Below are positions 56,474-64,000 of a stretch of 64,000 bases of DNA, one piece after another (position 1 is the stretch's first letter; each line of letters begins with the position of its first letter). Where the stretch lies: positions 602,620 through 666,619 of the forward strand of contig NZ_JACIAY010000002.1 in NCBI RefSeq assembly GCF_014194975.1, given 5' to 3'. The DNA is from Sphingomonas sp. BK580. Lineage in GTDB: Bacteria; Pseudomonadota; Alphaproteobacteria; Sphingomonadales; Sphingomonadaceae. The notes below the pieces were generated by a model. It made no database searches. It was not told where the DNA came from and saw only the letters and a program-made list of their open reading frames with translations. The position numbers were made by a program, and so were the translations under genes.

Positions 56474-57237
56474 TCACCGATACCTGGACGATCGGGCGCA
56501 TACCCACGTCCCGTTAGGGGCACGAACATTGCCCAACCCAGCGAACACGCGACGACACTACCGTCACCCTGCTTTGTAAAGACCTCTAGCCGCTCGGTCG
56601 CCGTGGAGGGGCCAATCGGCATCACCAGACGGCCGCCTATCCGCAATTGCTCGAGTAGCGGCGCTGGAACGCTCGCAGAACCGGCGGTAACGATCACCGC
56701 GTCGAAGGGCGCTCGTTCGGGCCAGCCCGCAAAGCCGTCTCCGACCCGGGCATGGACATTTCGATAGCCGCGCCGGCGCAAGGCCGTGGCTGCCTGGCGC
56801 GCCAGCTGCGGGACGATTTCGATCGTCGAGACCTCTGCACCCAGCTCGGCCAGGATCGCGGCCTGGTAGCCGGAGCCAGTCCCGACCTCCAGAACGCGAG
56901 ACTTGCGCCGCACTTGCACTGCGGCCGTCATGATCGCCATGACGTAAGGATCGGAAATCGTCTGCTGCCACCCGATTTCCAACGGTGCCCCGATGTAGGC
57001 TTGCGGCTTGTCAGCGCGGGGTACGAAATCCTCGCGTGGAAGCTTTGCCTCGACTGCAACCGCTGCTCGAAAAAAGGGATCATCTCGCAGTGCCGGAACG
57101 TCAGCAACCGCTGCCTTGATCGAGCTGATCATTCGCGCACGCTCGCCTGTTCGGTCCGGTGCGGAGAACGCGATGGCCGCTGAAGCACCCGTCAGGCAAA
57201 CCAGACCCAGAAAAGTCTTCATCAGCACGCCGATCAT
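56434..57237 (-). CDS. Exported protein-L-isoaspartate O-methyltransferase
   Basis: 267 residues. PCMT enzymes methylate isoaspartyl residues to start repair of aged proteins. Here an N-terminal signal-like segment (MKTFLGLVCLTGASAAIAFS) predicts a periplasmic form. Family motifs include PREDFVPRADKPQAYIGAPL, QQTISDPYVMAIM, the SAM-binding VLEVGTGSGYQAAILAELG (about 117-135), and VGDGFAGWPERAPFDAVIV. A start at 57222 is also possible. The C-terminus extends over the kinase 3' end. An exported PCMT beside envelope-stress genes suggests periplasmic protein repair, but this is inference. Confidence 0.9.
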   Translation of the reverse strand: MIGVLMKTFLGLVCLTGASAAIAFSAPDRTGERARMISSIKAAVADVPALRDDPFFRAAVAVEAKLPREDFVPRADKPQAYIGAPLEIGWQQTISDPYVMAIMTAAVQVRRKSRVLEVGTGSGYQAAILAELGAEVSTIEIVPQLARQAATALRRRGYRNVHARVGDGFAGWPERAPFDAVIVTAGSASVPAPLLEQLRIGGRLVMPIGPSTATERLEVFTKQGDGSVVACSLGWAMFVPLTGRGYAPDRPGIGDHGKSWCFGASVT

Positions 57238-57699
57238 GGCTCCATCAGCGACCGCCGGCCCACCGCCAACACAGATCGGCGGTGCCAGCTCGCGAACGTG
57301 CTTAATTCCGACGAGATTACGCCACGATCGCAGCGGCTATGAGATTTACCAATGTTTGAGAGCTCACCGATCGGTAAGCGCATCGAGGTGACCGCTCGAC
57401 GCATTCTCGATTGGGAAGCCATAGCGGGACGGTTTTCCTGCTAATCGCGCCGAGAGGCGGTCGGAGCATCGGCTTTCCCAAAATCTGTTCCCGCTTGCTT
57501 CTTCCCGAAACTGGCCTTTGAGGATGGGGAAACGGGAATGGTCGGGCTGAACGGATGGCCGCTTCCGAGAAGGGCGATAGCACGCCTGAGCGGCCGAGTT
57601 TGGGCGAAAGCAGCCGTGAGGCATGGCACGCGGGAACGGCAGGAAAGTCACAAGTTCAAGCATCCCGGCAATACGCATCCGGCGCGATCACGGACGTTA
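57238..57699. other. Gene-free stretch upstream of the methyltransferase
   Basis: 462 bp with no convincing gene; short open frames on both strands lack domains. CACCGCC (57261-57267) and GGCGGTG (57278-57284) form a 7-bp inverted repeat 24-47 bp upstream of the methyltransferase start, a possible operator or leader hairpin. A string near 57593 (GCCGAGTTTGGGCGAAAGCAGC) weakly resembles one near 37581. It separates the acquired efflux block from the TpsB/FecR block. Confidence 0.45.
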
Positions 57700-57843
57700 T
57701 CATGCGTACTCGCTCCGGCCGCGCTCAACCAGTTCTTCGTTCGACAGGCGAGGTCCTCGCTTGAGGCGGCTGTTGCTCAGCGTGTGTCGATCAAGCTTAG
57801 TGAGCGAGGCGCTCACGCGGCCGCGTCGCCGACGCTGGCGCAT
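57700..57843 (-). CDS. 47-residue peptide coupled to the TpsB gene, recurring motif
   Basis: The ATG at 57841-57843 overlaps the TpsB stop (ATGA), and the frame runs 47 codons to TGA at 57700-57702. The product has an Arg-rich N-terminus (MRQRRRRGRV) and then KLDRHTLSNSRLKRG and RLSNEELVERG, ending EYA. The last 32 residues match the tail of the broken gene at 63687-63905 at 25 of 32 positions. This recurrence supports translation of the frame or descent from a longer protein. Function is unknown. It may be the surviving end of a lost gene (possibly the TpsA partner) or a genuine small protein. Confidence 0.5.
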   Translation of the reverse strand: MRQRRRRGRVSASLTKLDRHTLSNSRLKRGPRLSNEELVERGRSEYA

Positions 57844-59501
57844 CAGAACACCCGCGACAGCCGCAGCGAGACACGCGGACGGCGGTTGCCGGTGTCGAAC
57901 CGATCGGCGTTGAGCGGGAAGGCGACCTCGACCATGCCGTCGAGTCGACCCGCGCCGGCGCGCACGCCCAGCCCGGTCGACGCCAGGGTGCCGCCGCCGA
58001 ACCCGTCGCGCAGGTTGCTGACATGCCCGCCATCGACGAAGGCATAGCCCTGCGCGCGGTCGATCACACCGGGCAGCACGCGCCCGGCGTCGGCGCGGAG
58101 CTCGGCCGAGGCCATCGCGCCCTGGTCGCCGGTGCGCTCGGCATAGTCATAGCCGCGCGCGAAGCCGGGCCCGCCGAGCCCGATCTCGGCGGTAGCGAGC
58201 AAAGGGCGCGAGGCGAGCTGCGCCGCGCCTGCCAGCACCGCGCTGAACGGCCCGCCGAGCCGGCGCGTATAGTCCATCTGCCATGTCGCCAGCACGAAGC
58301 GCGCGTCGCCGTCGGCGCGCGACAGCAGCGCGTCGCCGGCGCGGCTCACCCCGGCGAGCGGCAGCCCGACCACGCCGGCGAGCTCGCCGCGCAGCGTGCC
58401 GCCGGCCACGGTCGCCTGGCCGTTGAGAGAGGCGGTCGCGGTGGCGAGCCGGTCGCGTCGCAACCGCGCGCCGCGGAGCGTCTGCGTCACCGTCACCGCG
58501 CGCAGCTCGGCATTGCCCCACAGGCTGCGGGCGCGGGTGCGCACCAGCGCGCGCGTGTAGCTCACCGACAGGTCGCCGCTGCGCCCGACCACGTCGAGCG
58601 GGGCCAGCGCCGCCCCTGGGTTGGAGCGCGCGACCGAGCCTGCCACCGCGAGCACCGAGCCGGCCGAGTCGACCGGCGCGGCGTAGCGTGCGCGCAGGAA
58701 AGCGAACTCACTCGGCTCGAACGGCGTCTGCGCGACGATGAGCGACAGTTCGTCGCCGTCGCCCGCGAGCCCGCGCAGGCTGGCGAGCAGGGTGGAGCGC
58801 ACCGGACCGACCTCGGCGCTGCCGCGATTATCGAGCTGCGCATAGGCGCTGGCGCGGTCGCTCGCGATCGTCACCAGAAGGATACCGAAACCGTCCTGGC
58901 GGACATAGCGCGTGTCGGTCACGCGCACGCCGGGCACGTCGCCGACCAGCAGCAGCGCGCGTTCCAGCATCTTCTGCGTCACCGCGCCGCGCCCGGTGAG
59001 CGCGTGGACCAGCAACGTGTCCGCCGCCTCGCTGCGCGCGCCGATGACGCGCACCGCATCGATGCGGCCGAGCTCGACCTCCACCATAAGCACGCCATCC
59101 GTCATCGGCTGCGCCGCGATCGAAGCGGTGGCGAAGGGATAGCCGCGCGTGCGCACCGCGCCCGCCACCTCGCCGGCGAGCGTCGCCAGCGCGGCGCGGT
59201 CGAGCGTGCGGCCGATCACCGGCGACACCGCCGCGGCATAGGCCGACTCGGGCACGCCGGCCGCGCCGCGCACGCGCACCGCGCGCACCGGCGGGGTCAG
59301 CGTCGCGCCCGCGGCGGCGCGGCTGGCGGCGTCGACCTCGGTCGTCCGCGCGCGCTCGGGCTGCTCGAGCGAGGGGCGCGGCAGCGCGCGTGCCGCAATC
59401 GTCGGGTCGGCGCGGTCTAGCGCGGTCTGCGCCGCGGCGGGCGCGCCCGCCAGCGCGGCGCTGCCCAGCAGCGCCAGGCGAATCGTGGATGGTGCTCGCA
59501 T
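57843..59501 (-). CDS. TpsB/FhaC-type two-partner secretion transporter
   Basis: 552 residues. Outer-membrane transporters of the ShlB/FhaC/HecB family export large TpsA proteins or lipid-linked partners. A signal peptide (about 1-25, AGAPAAAQT) is followed by a Pro/Arg linker and two POTRA-like domains (about 70-145, VRAVRVRGAAGVPESAY, and 148-222, RIDAVRVIGARSE to VTIASD). A 16-strand barrel to the C-terminal Phe (VSLRLSRVF) follows. The L6 signature is present as GGPGFARGYDY (about 447-457). No tpsA lies next to it; a 47-codon ORF follows and a FecR protein is divergent. Confidence 0.93.
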   Translation of the reverse strand: MRAPSTIRLALLGSAALAGAPAAAQTALDRADPTIAARALPRPSLEQPERARTTEVDAASRAAAGATLTPPVRAVRVRGAAGVPESAYAAAVSPVIGRTLDRAALATLAGEVAGAVRTRGYPFATASIAAQPMTDGVLMVEVELGRIDAVRVIGARSEAADTLLVHALTGRGAVTQKMLERALLLVGDVPGVRVTDTRYVRQDGFGILLVTIASDRASAYAQLDNRGSAEVGPVRSTLLASLRGLAGDGDELSLIVAQTPFEPSEFAFLRARYAAPVDSAGSVLAVAGSVARSNPGAALAPLDVVGRSGDLSVSYTRALVRTRARSLWGNAELRAVTVTQTLRGARLRRDRLATATASLNGQATVAGGTLRGELAGVVGLPLAGVSRAGDALLSRADGDARFVLATWQMDYTRRLGGPFSAVLAGAAQLASRPLLATAEIGLGGPGFARGYDYAERTGDQGAMASAELRADAGRVLPGVIDRAQGYAFVDGGHVSNLRDGFGGGTLASTGLGVRAGAGRLDGMVEVAFPLNADRFDTGNRRPRVSLRLSRVF

Positions 59502-59660
59502 GCGGACGCCTCTGTTGTCGCGGGGCGGCCTAGGCGCGGGCGGGTTCCGATTTGGTTACGACGACCGCGGCATTTCGCTAACCATCCGCTCTAAGTTGTT
59601 CGCAACGCTCTCCTTCTACTCGGCTGAGTCGGCACGCCTGGCGGGCCGAGGGAGAATAAC
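59502..59660. promoter_or_regulatory. Divergent region between the tpsB and fecR-domain genes
   Basis: 159 bp holding both promoters. GGGAG at about 59649 is the ribosome site of the FecR gene (about eight bases before the ATG). A moderately AT-rich part (GCATTTCGCTAACC, CTCTAAGTTG, 59570-59597) is the likeliest promoter core for the plus-strand gene, but no consensus pair could be fixed by eye. Confidence 0.35.
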
Positions 59661-61607
59661 ATGCGTAAGCCGATCCTGGCGCTGCTCGCCGCCTCCACCG
59701 CTGGGCTCGCGCTGCCCGCGAGCGCCGGCCCCGCCGGCTGGCGGATCAGCGAGGCAATGGGCGACGTGCAGGTCACGCGTGCGGGCGTGTCGAAGGTCGC
59801 CACCCGCGGCAGCGCAATCGCCGCGGGCGACACCGTCACCACCGCCAAGGGCGCGCGCGCGGTGCTGGTGCGCGGCACCGAATTCATGCTGGTCGCACCG
59901 GGCTCGCGGCTGACGCTGCCCGCCGCGACCGAGACCAAGGGGATGACGCGGATCGTCGAGGAGTTCGGCAACGTCGTCTTCATGATCAAGAAGAAAATGA
60001 CGCCGCACTTCGAGGTGCAGACGCCGTACCTCGCCGCGGTGGTGAAGGGGACGACCTTCAGCGTCAGCGTCGGCGGCGCCGGCAGCGCGCTGCAGGTGAT
60101 CGAGGGCGCGGTCGAGGTCGCCACCAGCGACGGCGGCGCGCACGACCTGCTCACCCCGGGCGCCGTCGCGCAGGTCGGCGCGGACGACCGCTTCCGCATG
60201 GCGATCGAGCGCGACGGCGTGCGCCGCGTGATCGAGTCGCCGGCGCGGCCGAAGGAGGTGCCGGTGCCGGCGCTGCCGGTCGCGGTCGAGACCGCCGCGG
60301 CGCCCGAGCCGGCTGCCGCCGCGACCGAGGCGGCGGCGCCGACGGCGCTCGCCGCCGCCCCCGCCATCACGGCGGAGCCGGCGGTGGCGAGCGTCGCGCC
60401 GGCGGCGGATGCGCCGGCGGTCGTCGCGGTGAGCGAGACGGTCTATGCCGCGCCGGTGGCGCTGGCGGACACCACCGGCGGGCTCGTCCAGGGTACCACC
60501 GCTGCTGCGGGCGGCGCCAGCGCGGCGCTCGCCGCCGTGGCGAGCGCGACCCGCACCGCGACCGAGGCGTCGACCACGACGGTCAAGGCGGTCGAGGTTG
60601 CTGCCGAGATGGCGGCGGCGCGCAACGAGCAGGCGGTTGCTAGCGCCGCGGCGGAGAAGAGTGCCACCCAGGCAAGCGCCGCGGCAGCGGCCAAGGCGGC
60701 GGCCGAGCAGGCGGCCGCTTCGGCAGCACAGCAAGCGGAAGCGACCCAGGCGGCGGCCGCAGCCTCCTCTTTGGCCGCGGCACAGGCGAGTGCCGAGCAG
60801 GAGCAGGCTGCTGCGGCGCGCGCCGCTGCGATGGCGCAGGCCGAGCAGAGCGCAAAGGCCGCGCAGGACGCGCTCGCGGCGCAGCAGCAGCTCGCGGCGA
60901 GCCAGGCGGCCGAAGCGGAAGCACAGGCGCGGGCGGCCGCCGAGGCGGCCGCGGCGAGCGCTGCGCAGGCACAGGCCGAAGCCAATGCCGCGACGATGGC
61001 GGAGGCGGCAGAGGCGGCCCGGCAGGCCGCCGAAGCGGCGCAGGCAGCGGCGGAGGCGCAGCAGGGCGCTGATCCTGCCGCGAGCGCCGCAGCGACGCAG
61101 GCTGCCGCGGCGGCACAGGCGCAGGCCGCGAAGGCCCAGGCGGCCGCGCAGGCGGCATCGCAGGGAGCCAGCAGCGCGGCCGCAGCGGCGGCGCGGGCAG
61201 CGGGTGACAAGGCGGCGCGCGACGCCGCGAAGACGCTGACCGACGCGGCCGTGCAGAAGGCGGCGCAGGAGGCGGCCAAGGCCGCGGAGCAGGCGCAGAA
61301 AGCGGCCGACCAAGCCGCCAAGGCCGCTGCGGACAAGGCTGCCAAGGACGCCGACAAAGCCGCCAAGGACGCCGACAAGGCCGCCAAGGAGCAGGAGAAG
61401 GCCGCCAAGGACGCCGAGCGCGATGCCGCGAAGGCCGCTGCCGATGCCGCCAAGGTGCAGGAGAAAGCTGCGAAAGATGCTCAGAAAGCCGCCGACGACG
61501 CCGCGAAGACCGCGCAGAAGGCGAGCGAGGATGCCTCTAAGAAGGCAGGTAAGGACGTTGAAGACGCCGCGAAGCAGGTGGATAAAGCAAACAAAAACAA
61601 AATCTAA
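59661..61607 (+). CDS. FecR-domain protein with long Ala-rich/Lys-rich coiled coil
   Basis: 648 residues. Signal peptide (1-22, LALPASAGPAG), a FecR domain (about 45-150; AIAAGDTVTTAKGARAVLV, GNVVFMIKKKMTPHFEVQTP, AAVVKGTTFSVSV), a Pro/Ala-rich spacer (about 195-300), and then about 350 residues dominated by Ala, Gln, Glu and Lys, predicting one long helical rod. Near the C-terminus the heptad DKAAKDA repeats in tandem with a 21-bp DNA period (61341-61400). No transmembrane segment follows, so this is not the FecI/FecR anti-sigma type. A sheath, stalk or peptidoglycan-associated rod for TpsB is an inference from divergent pairing. Confidence 0.9.
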   Translation: MRKPILALLAASTAGLALPASAGPAGWRISEAMGDVQVTRAGVSKVATRGSAIAAGDTVTTAKGARAVLVRGTEFMLVAPGSRLTLPAATETKGMTRIVEEFGNVVFMIKKKMTPHFEVQTPYLAAVVKGTTFSVSVGGAGSALQVIEGAVEVATSDGGAHDLLTPGAVAQVGADDRFRMAIERDGVRRVIESPARPKEVPVPALPVAVETAAAPEPAAAATEAAAPTALAAAPAITAEPAVASVAPAADAPAVVAVSETVYAAPVALADTTGGLVQGTTAAAGGASAALAAVASATRTATEASTTTVKAVEVAAEMAAARNEQAVASAAAEKSATQASAAAAAKAAAEQAAASAAQQAEATQAAAAASSLAAAQASAEQEQAAAARAAAMAQAEQSAKAAQDALAAQQQLAASQAAEAEAQARAAAEAAAASAAQAQAEANAATMAEAAEAARQAAEAAQAAAEAQQGADPAASAAATQAAAAAQAQAAKAQAAAQAASQGASSAAAAAARAAGDKAARDAAKTLTDAAVQKAAQEAAKAAEQAQKAADQAAKAAADKAAKDADKAAKDADKAAKEQEKAAKDAERDAAKAAADAAKVQEKAAKDAQKAADDAAKTAQKASEDASKKAGKDVEDAAKQVDKANKNKI

Positions 61608-61754
61608 AACTATTTACGTTGAGGTATAAATTCAGTGAGCTCTCAGTAACCAACACAACAGCGTGGTGGTTCCCGAGAGGGACTCGATATCACGAAATAT
61701 CAATAATCATCACCCATATGAACTTCTACGCTCCTGCCTAGCTGGATAGATTTG
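61608..61754. other. AT-rich spacer upstream of the chemotaxis gene
   Basis: 147 bp that are markedly AT-rich for this genome (for example AAACTATTTACG, GGTATAAATTC, CGAAATATCAATAATCATC). It probably contains the promoter of the chemotaxis gene. The palindrome GAGCTC with flanking TGAGCTCTCA (about 61636) is the only clear symmetry. The composition change marks a boundary between the FecR gene and a separately acquired segment. Confidence 0.45.
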
Positions 61755-63623
61755 ATGAAGATCAAGAGTAAGGCTCGCATCGCCACGGCAGGTATGGCTG
61801 CCGTGTTGCTCTTGGCGTCGGCAGGAACTGGCCTGATCGTCAGTCAGATCCGAGTAGGCGGGCCGATCGATCAAGCGGGTCAGCAGATCGACGACCTTCA
61901 GGCTGCCATCCTTCCTCCACCGGCCTACATCATTGAGCCCTACCTTGAGGCGTCGACGCTCTTGAACGGGGCGGGCAGTCGATCCGAACACATCAGGCGA
62001 TTGGAACAGCTCGAAGGGGATTACGCACAGGCAATCCAGAAGTGGCGAGCGTCCACTCTCGACCCCTCACTTCGCGATGCCTTGGTCGAAGGCTCCGGCG
62101 CTGATGCTAAGAAATTCTGGACCGGGCTGCACGAGGACTTCTTGCCGGCGGTGCAGGCAGGGAACGTGCAGGCCGCGAGAGCGAGCTTCGCACGTCTATC
62201 ATCCTCGTATGCCGCGCATCGCGCCAAGATCGACACGCTCGTTCGTGCCGCGGCCGAGAGGAAGGCCGCACTTGGCGCCGATAGCGACGCTCGAGTCCAG
62301 ACAGCCTTGATCATCCTGGGCTCAATCTGCGTCTTGCTGTTGGCACTCATGGCTGGGGCGTACGCTGCGCTCATGCGCGGTGCGCTGCTGCCGCTGGACA
62401 CAACGTCGAATGTCGTGAAGCTCATGGCTGGTGGCGATCTGGATCAAGCACTGACTGGCCTCGACCGTCAGGATGAGATTGGTGAGCTGGCGAACAGCGT
62501 CGCGACCTTCAGGGACGCGGCTAAGCAGCAGCGTCGCGCCGCTGCCGAACAACAGGTGGTCGTATCGGAGCTCACCTCGGCACTAGACCTTCTCGGTCAG
62601 GGCAAGCTGACCCACCGCATCGGTGCCACACTGCCTGACGAGTATCGTGCTGTCGGATCTTCGTACGACGGCTCAGTCGATCAGCTGAGCCAAGTAGTCA
62701 GGAGTGTCAGCAGCTCCGCAGAGCGGGTCAAGATCGGCGCCGGCGAGATCCGGCAGGCGTCGGATGACCTGTCCCGTAGGACCGAGCAGCAGGCCGCCAG
62801 TCTCGAAGAAACCGCGGCGGCGATGCAGCAGATCACCGTGACGGTGCAGGAAACCGCAGGCAATGCTATTCGTGCTAATGACGTCGTGCTGGAGGCACGT
62901 CGCGACGCTGAGAGATCGGGCTCGGTGGTTCAGCGCGCTGTCGAGGCGATGGGCGGTATCGAGCGATCTTCCTCCGAAATCGGTGAGATCATCGCGGTGA
63001 TCGACGGCATCGCGTTTCAAACCAATCTCCTCGCGCTCAATGCCGGCGTAGAGGCAGCGCGCGCCGGAGACGCAGGGAAGGGATTCGCTGTCGTTGCCAG
63101 CGAGGTCCGCGCGCTCGCCCAGCGCTCCGCTGAAGCGGCCAAGGACGTGAAGGCAAAAATCAATGCATCGTCCGAGCAGGTGCAGAGCGGCGTCGGGCTT
63201 GTAGGAGAGGCCGGAGCCGCTCTGACCCGGATTAGCGACCGCATCGCACAGATCAGCACGCTGGTCTCTGACATCTCGGCTGCGGCCGATCAGCAAGCGA
63301 CGGGACTCCAGCAGGTCGCCACAGCCGTGACGGAGATGGACGGCGTGACACAGCAGAATGCCGCTATGGTCGAGGAGGCATCGGCCGCAGCGCGTAGCCT
63401 TGCCGAAGAGGCCGATCAAATGGCGCAGGAGGTGGCGCGCTTTGACGCGGGCAGTACCGCCGAGGTGACCCGTCTTCCTGTACGTTCCTCGTCCGCACGT
63501 ATGGTGCCGCGCCAGGAGGTAGGGCGGAACGCCTCGGACGCTCGTTCATTGCCTCGTGTCGTCAAGGGCGGTCCGGCTTTGGCCAAGGTTGCGACGAGCG
63601 AAGACGACTGGCGGGCCTTCTAA
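61755..63623 (+). CDS. Methyl-accepting chemotaxis protein
   Basis: 622 residues (an in-frame TTG three bases earlier is not needed). TM1 (about 9-31), a four-helix-bundle periplasmic sensor (35-180), TM2 (about 182-206), HAMP (about 207-262), a second HAMP-like linker (LDLLGQGKLTHRIGATLPDE), and a cytoplasmic signalling domain with methylation helices (RRTEQQAASLEETAAAMQQ) and the hairpin tip GIAFQTNLLALNAGVEAARAG. The C-terminus EDDWRAF resembles the pentapeptide tether for CheR/CheB. The sensed ligand is unknown. Codon choice is less GC-rich than the core genes. Confidence 0.95.
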   Translation: MKIKSKARIATAGMAAVLLLASAGTGLIVSQIRVGGPIDQAGQQIDDLQAAILPPPAYIIEPYLEASTLLNGAGSRSEHIRRLEQLEGDYAQAIQKWRASTLDPSLRDALVEGSGADAKKFWTGLHEDFLPAVQAGNVQAARASFARLSSSYAAHRAKIDTLVRAAAERKAALGADSDARVQTALIILGSICVLLLALMAGAYAALMRGALLPLDTTSNVVKLMAGGDLDQALTGLDRQDEIGELANSVATFRDAAKQQRRAAAEQQVVVSELTSALDLLGQGKLTHRIGATLPDEYRAVGSSYDGSVDQLSQVVRSVSSSAERVKIGAGEIRQASDDLSRRTEQQAASLEETAAAMQQITVTVQETAGNAIRANDVVLEARRDAERSGSVVQRAVEAMGGIERSSSEIGEIIAVIDGIAFQTNLLALNAGVEAARAGDAGKGFAVVASEVRALAQRSAEAAKDVKAKINASSEQVQSGVGLVGEAGAALTRISDRIAQISTLVSDISAAADQQATGLQQVATAVTEMDGVTQQNAAMVEEASAAARSLAEEADQMAQEVARFDAGSTAEVTRLPVRSSSARMVPRQEVGRNASDARSLPRVVKGGPALAKVATSEDDWRAF

Positions 63624-63686
63624 CTCTTTTTACGCCGGACGAACGCCTCCTCCGCCGGGATGTCAGATTGGGGCGCAGTTCGGACG

Positions 63687-63905
63687 CTAGGGGGCGTACT
63701 CGCCAAGGCCACGCGCGACGAGCTCCTCATTGGAGAGGCGTGAACCACGCTTGAGCCTGTTGTTGCCGAGCGTGCGGCGGTCCAGCTTCGGGATGGATGA
63801 AGCCGGGGAGGGTGCCTTAAACAAGCCAGCGGGCTGCGCGGTGCGCGCCGGCTCGTTGTTGTTGCGCTTTGCGTGGTGCGGCTGAGCCTGCTGTATGACG
63901 CGGGC
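63687..63905 (-). pseudogene. Gene tail cut by an IS630-type element, recurring motif
   Basis: The minus strand reads open from the IS boundary to TAG at 63687-63689: LARVIQQAQPHHAKRNNNEP, ARTAQPAGLFKAPSPASSIP, KLDRRTLGNNRLKRGSRLSN, EELVARGLGEYAP. No start codon with a ribosome site lies before the IS, so the 5' part was lost. The last 32 residues match the 47-residue peptide beside tpsB at 25 of 32 positions. The family is not recognised. It is convergent with the chemotaxis gene. Confidence 0.5.
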
Positions 63906-64000
63906 TAGAGCGGTTTCCGATCAGTCTGCATCGTAACCGGCGTTGGTGAAGTAGTTGGCGCACTCCTGTGGTGGGTAGAGGTCGAGGATGCGGCCGATGG
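63906..64000 (-). mobile_element. IS630-family element, partial (left end and transposase C-terminus)
   Basis: The boundary reads TAGAGCGGTTTCCGATCAG starting at a TA dinucleotide, like IS630-type terminal repeats inserted at TA. On the minus strand the transposase end is in frame from the window edge to TGA at 63921-63923: IGRILDLYPPQECANYF and TNAGYDAD, the usual IS630 C-terminus (ECANYF..AGY). The rest lies beyond the window. The element interrupts the gene tail at 63687-63905. Confidence 0.8.
63921..64000 (-). CDS. IS630 family transposase, C-terminal fragment at the window edge
   Basis: About 26 codons are visible, ending IGRILDLYPPQECANYF then TNAGYDAD and a TGA stop. The ECANYF..AGYDA ending is characteristic of the C-terminus of IS630-type DDE transposases. 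The remainder of the gene lies to the right of the window, so completeness cannot be judged. It is transcribed toward the broken gene tail at 63687-63905 and shares its reading frame across the TGA stop. Confidence 0.75.
   Translation of the reverse strand, partial: IGRILDLYPPQECANYFTNAGYDAD

Noticed and set aside
61341..61400. Short tandem repeats that could be mistaken for a CRISPR array
   Set aside because: The repeats are contiguous, in frame and lack spacers; they encode coiled-coil heptads. No Cas genes are present.
60443..61453. Long minus-strand Ala/Ser frame opposite the FecR rod
   Set aside because: It is produced by the repetitive GCx codons of the FecR coil and has no start context or domain.

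Overview
The window is high-GC DNA from an alphaproteobacterium, almost certainly a sphingomonad (Sphingomonas or a close relative). Supporting signs are the fused IspDF enzyme, the dusB-ntrB-ntrC-ntrY-ntrX-hfq-hflX order, an Hfq with two Sm domains in one chain, purM-purN next to hdaA-ppk-ppx, and alphaproteobacterial neighbourhoods for aspS, lipA and lptD. No rRNA, intact tRNA or CRISPR array was recognised.

Core block, about 1-35.5 kb: housekeeping genes packed in short operons, many joined by 4-base ATGA/GTGA/TTGA stop-start overlaps. Left to right: a possible SurA start and LptD (outer membrane assembly); PepA-HolC; Ndk and a GNAT acetyltransferase; PurM-PurN (minus) back to back with an exported protein, HdaA, Ppk1 and Ppx (plus); an I78 inhibitor lipoprotein with RNase D; AspRS; a beta carbonic anhydrase; LipA-RatA/COQ10; CinA, an exported protein and IspDF; the nitrogen-regulation operon with Hfq and HflX; MazG, a secreted VOC protein, an M20 amidohydrolase, an esterase-like hydrolase and a GH130 enzyme.

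Accessory block, about 35.5-57.7 kb: it opens with an isolated IS21-like end and two unrecognised exported proteins in lower-GC DNA. Next comes a compact minus-strand operon, MFP-RND-OMF-response regulator-histidine kinase, a self-contained metal or drug efflux unit with its own two-component system. A DedA protein and a frameshifted possible glycosyltransferase follow. A second unit, OMF-MFP-RND-YncE-like propeller-PAP2 phosphatase (each joined by 4-base overlaps, preceded by a PepSY protein), is divergent from a second response regulator/kinase pair. A secreted protein-L-isoaspartate methyltransferase closes the block. Two envelope efflux systems, two sensors, PAP2, DedA and PepSY together suggest an envelope or metal stress island.

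Right block, about 57.7-64 kb: a TpsB/FhaC-type transporter with a coupled 47-codon ORF, divergent from a FecR-domain protein with a very long Ala/Lys-rich coil; no TpsA substrate is present. An AT-rich spacer leads to a methyl-accepting chemotaxis protein, then a gene tail cut by an IS630-type element running off the right edge. That tail shares about 78% of a 32-residue motif with the small ORF beside TpsB.
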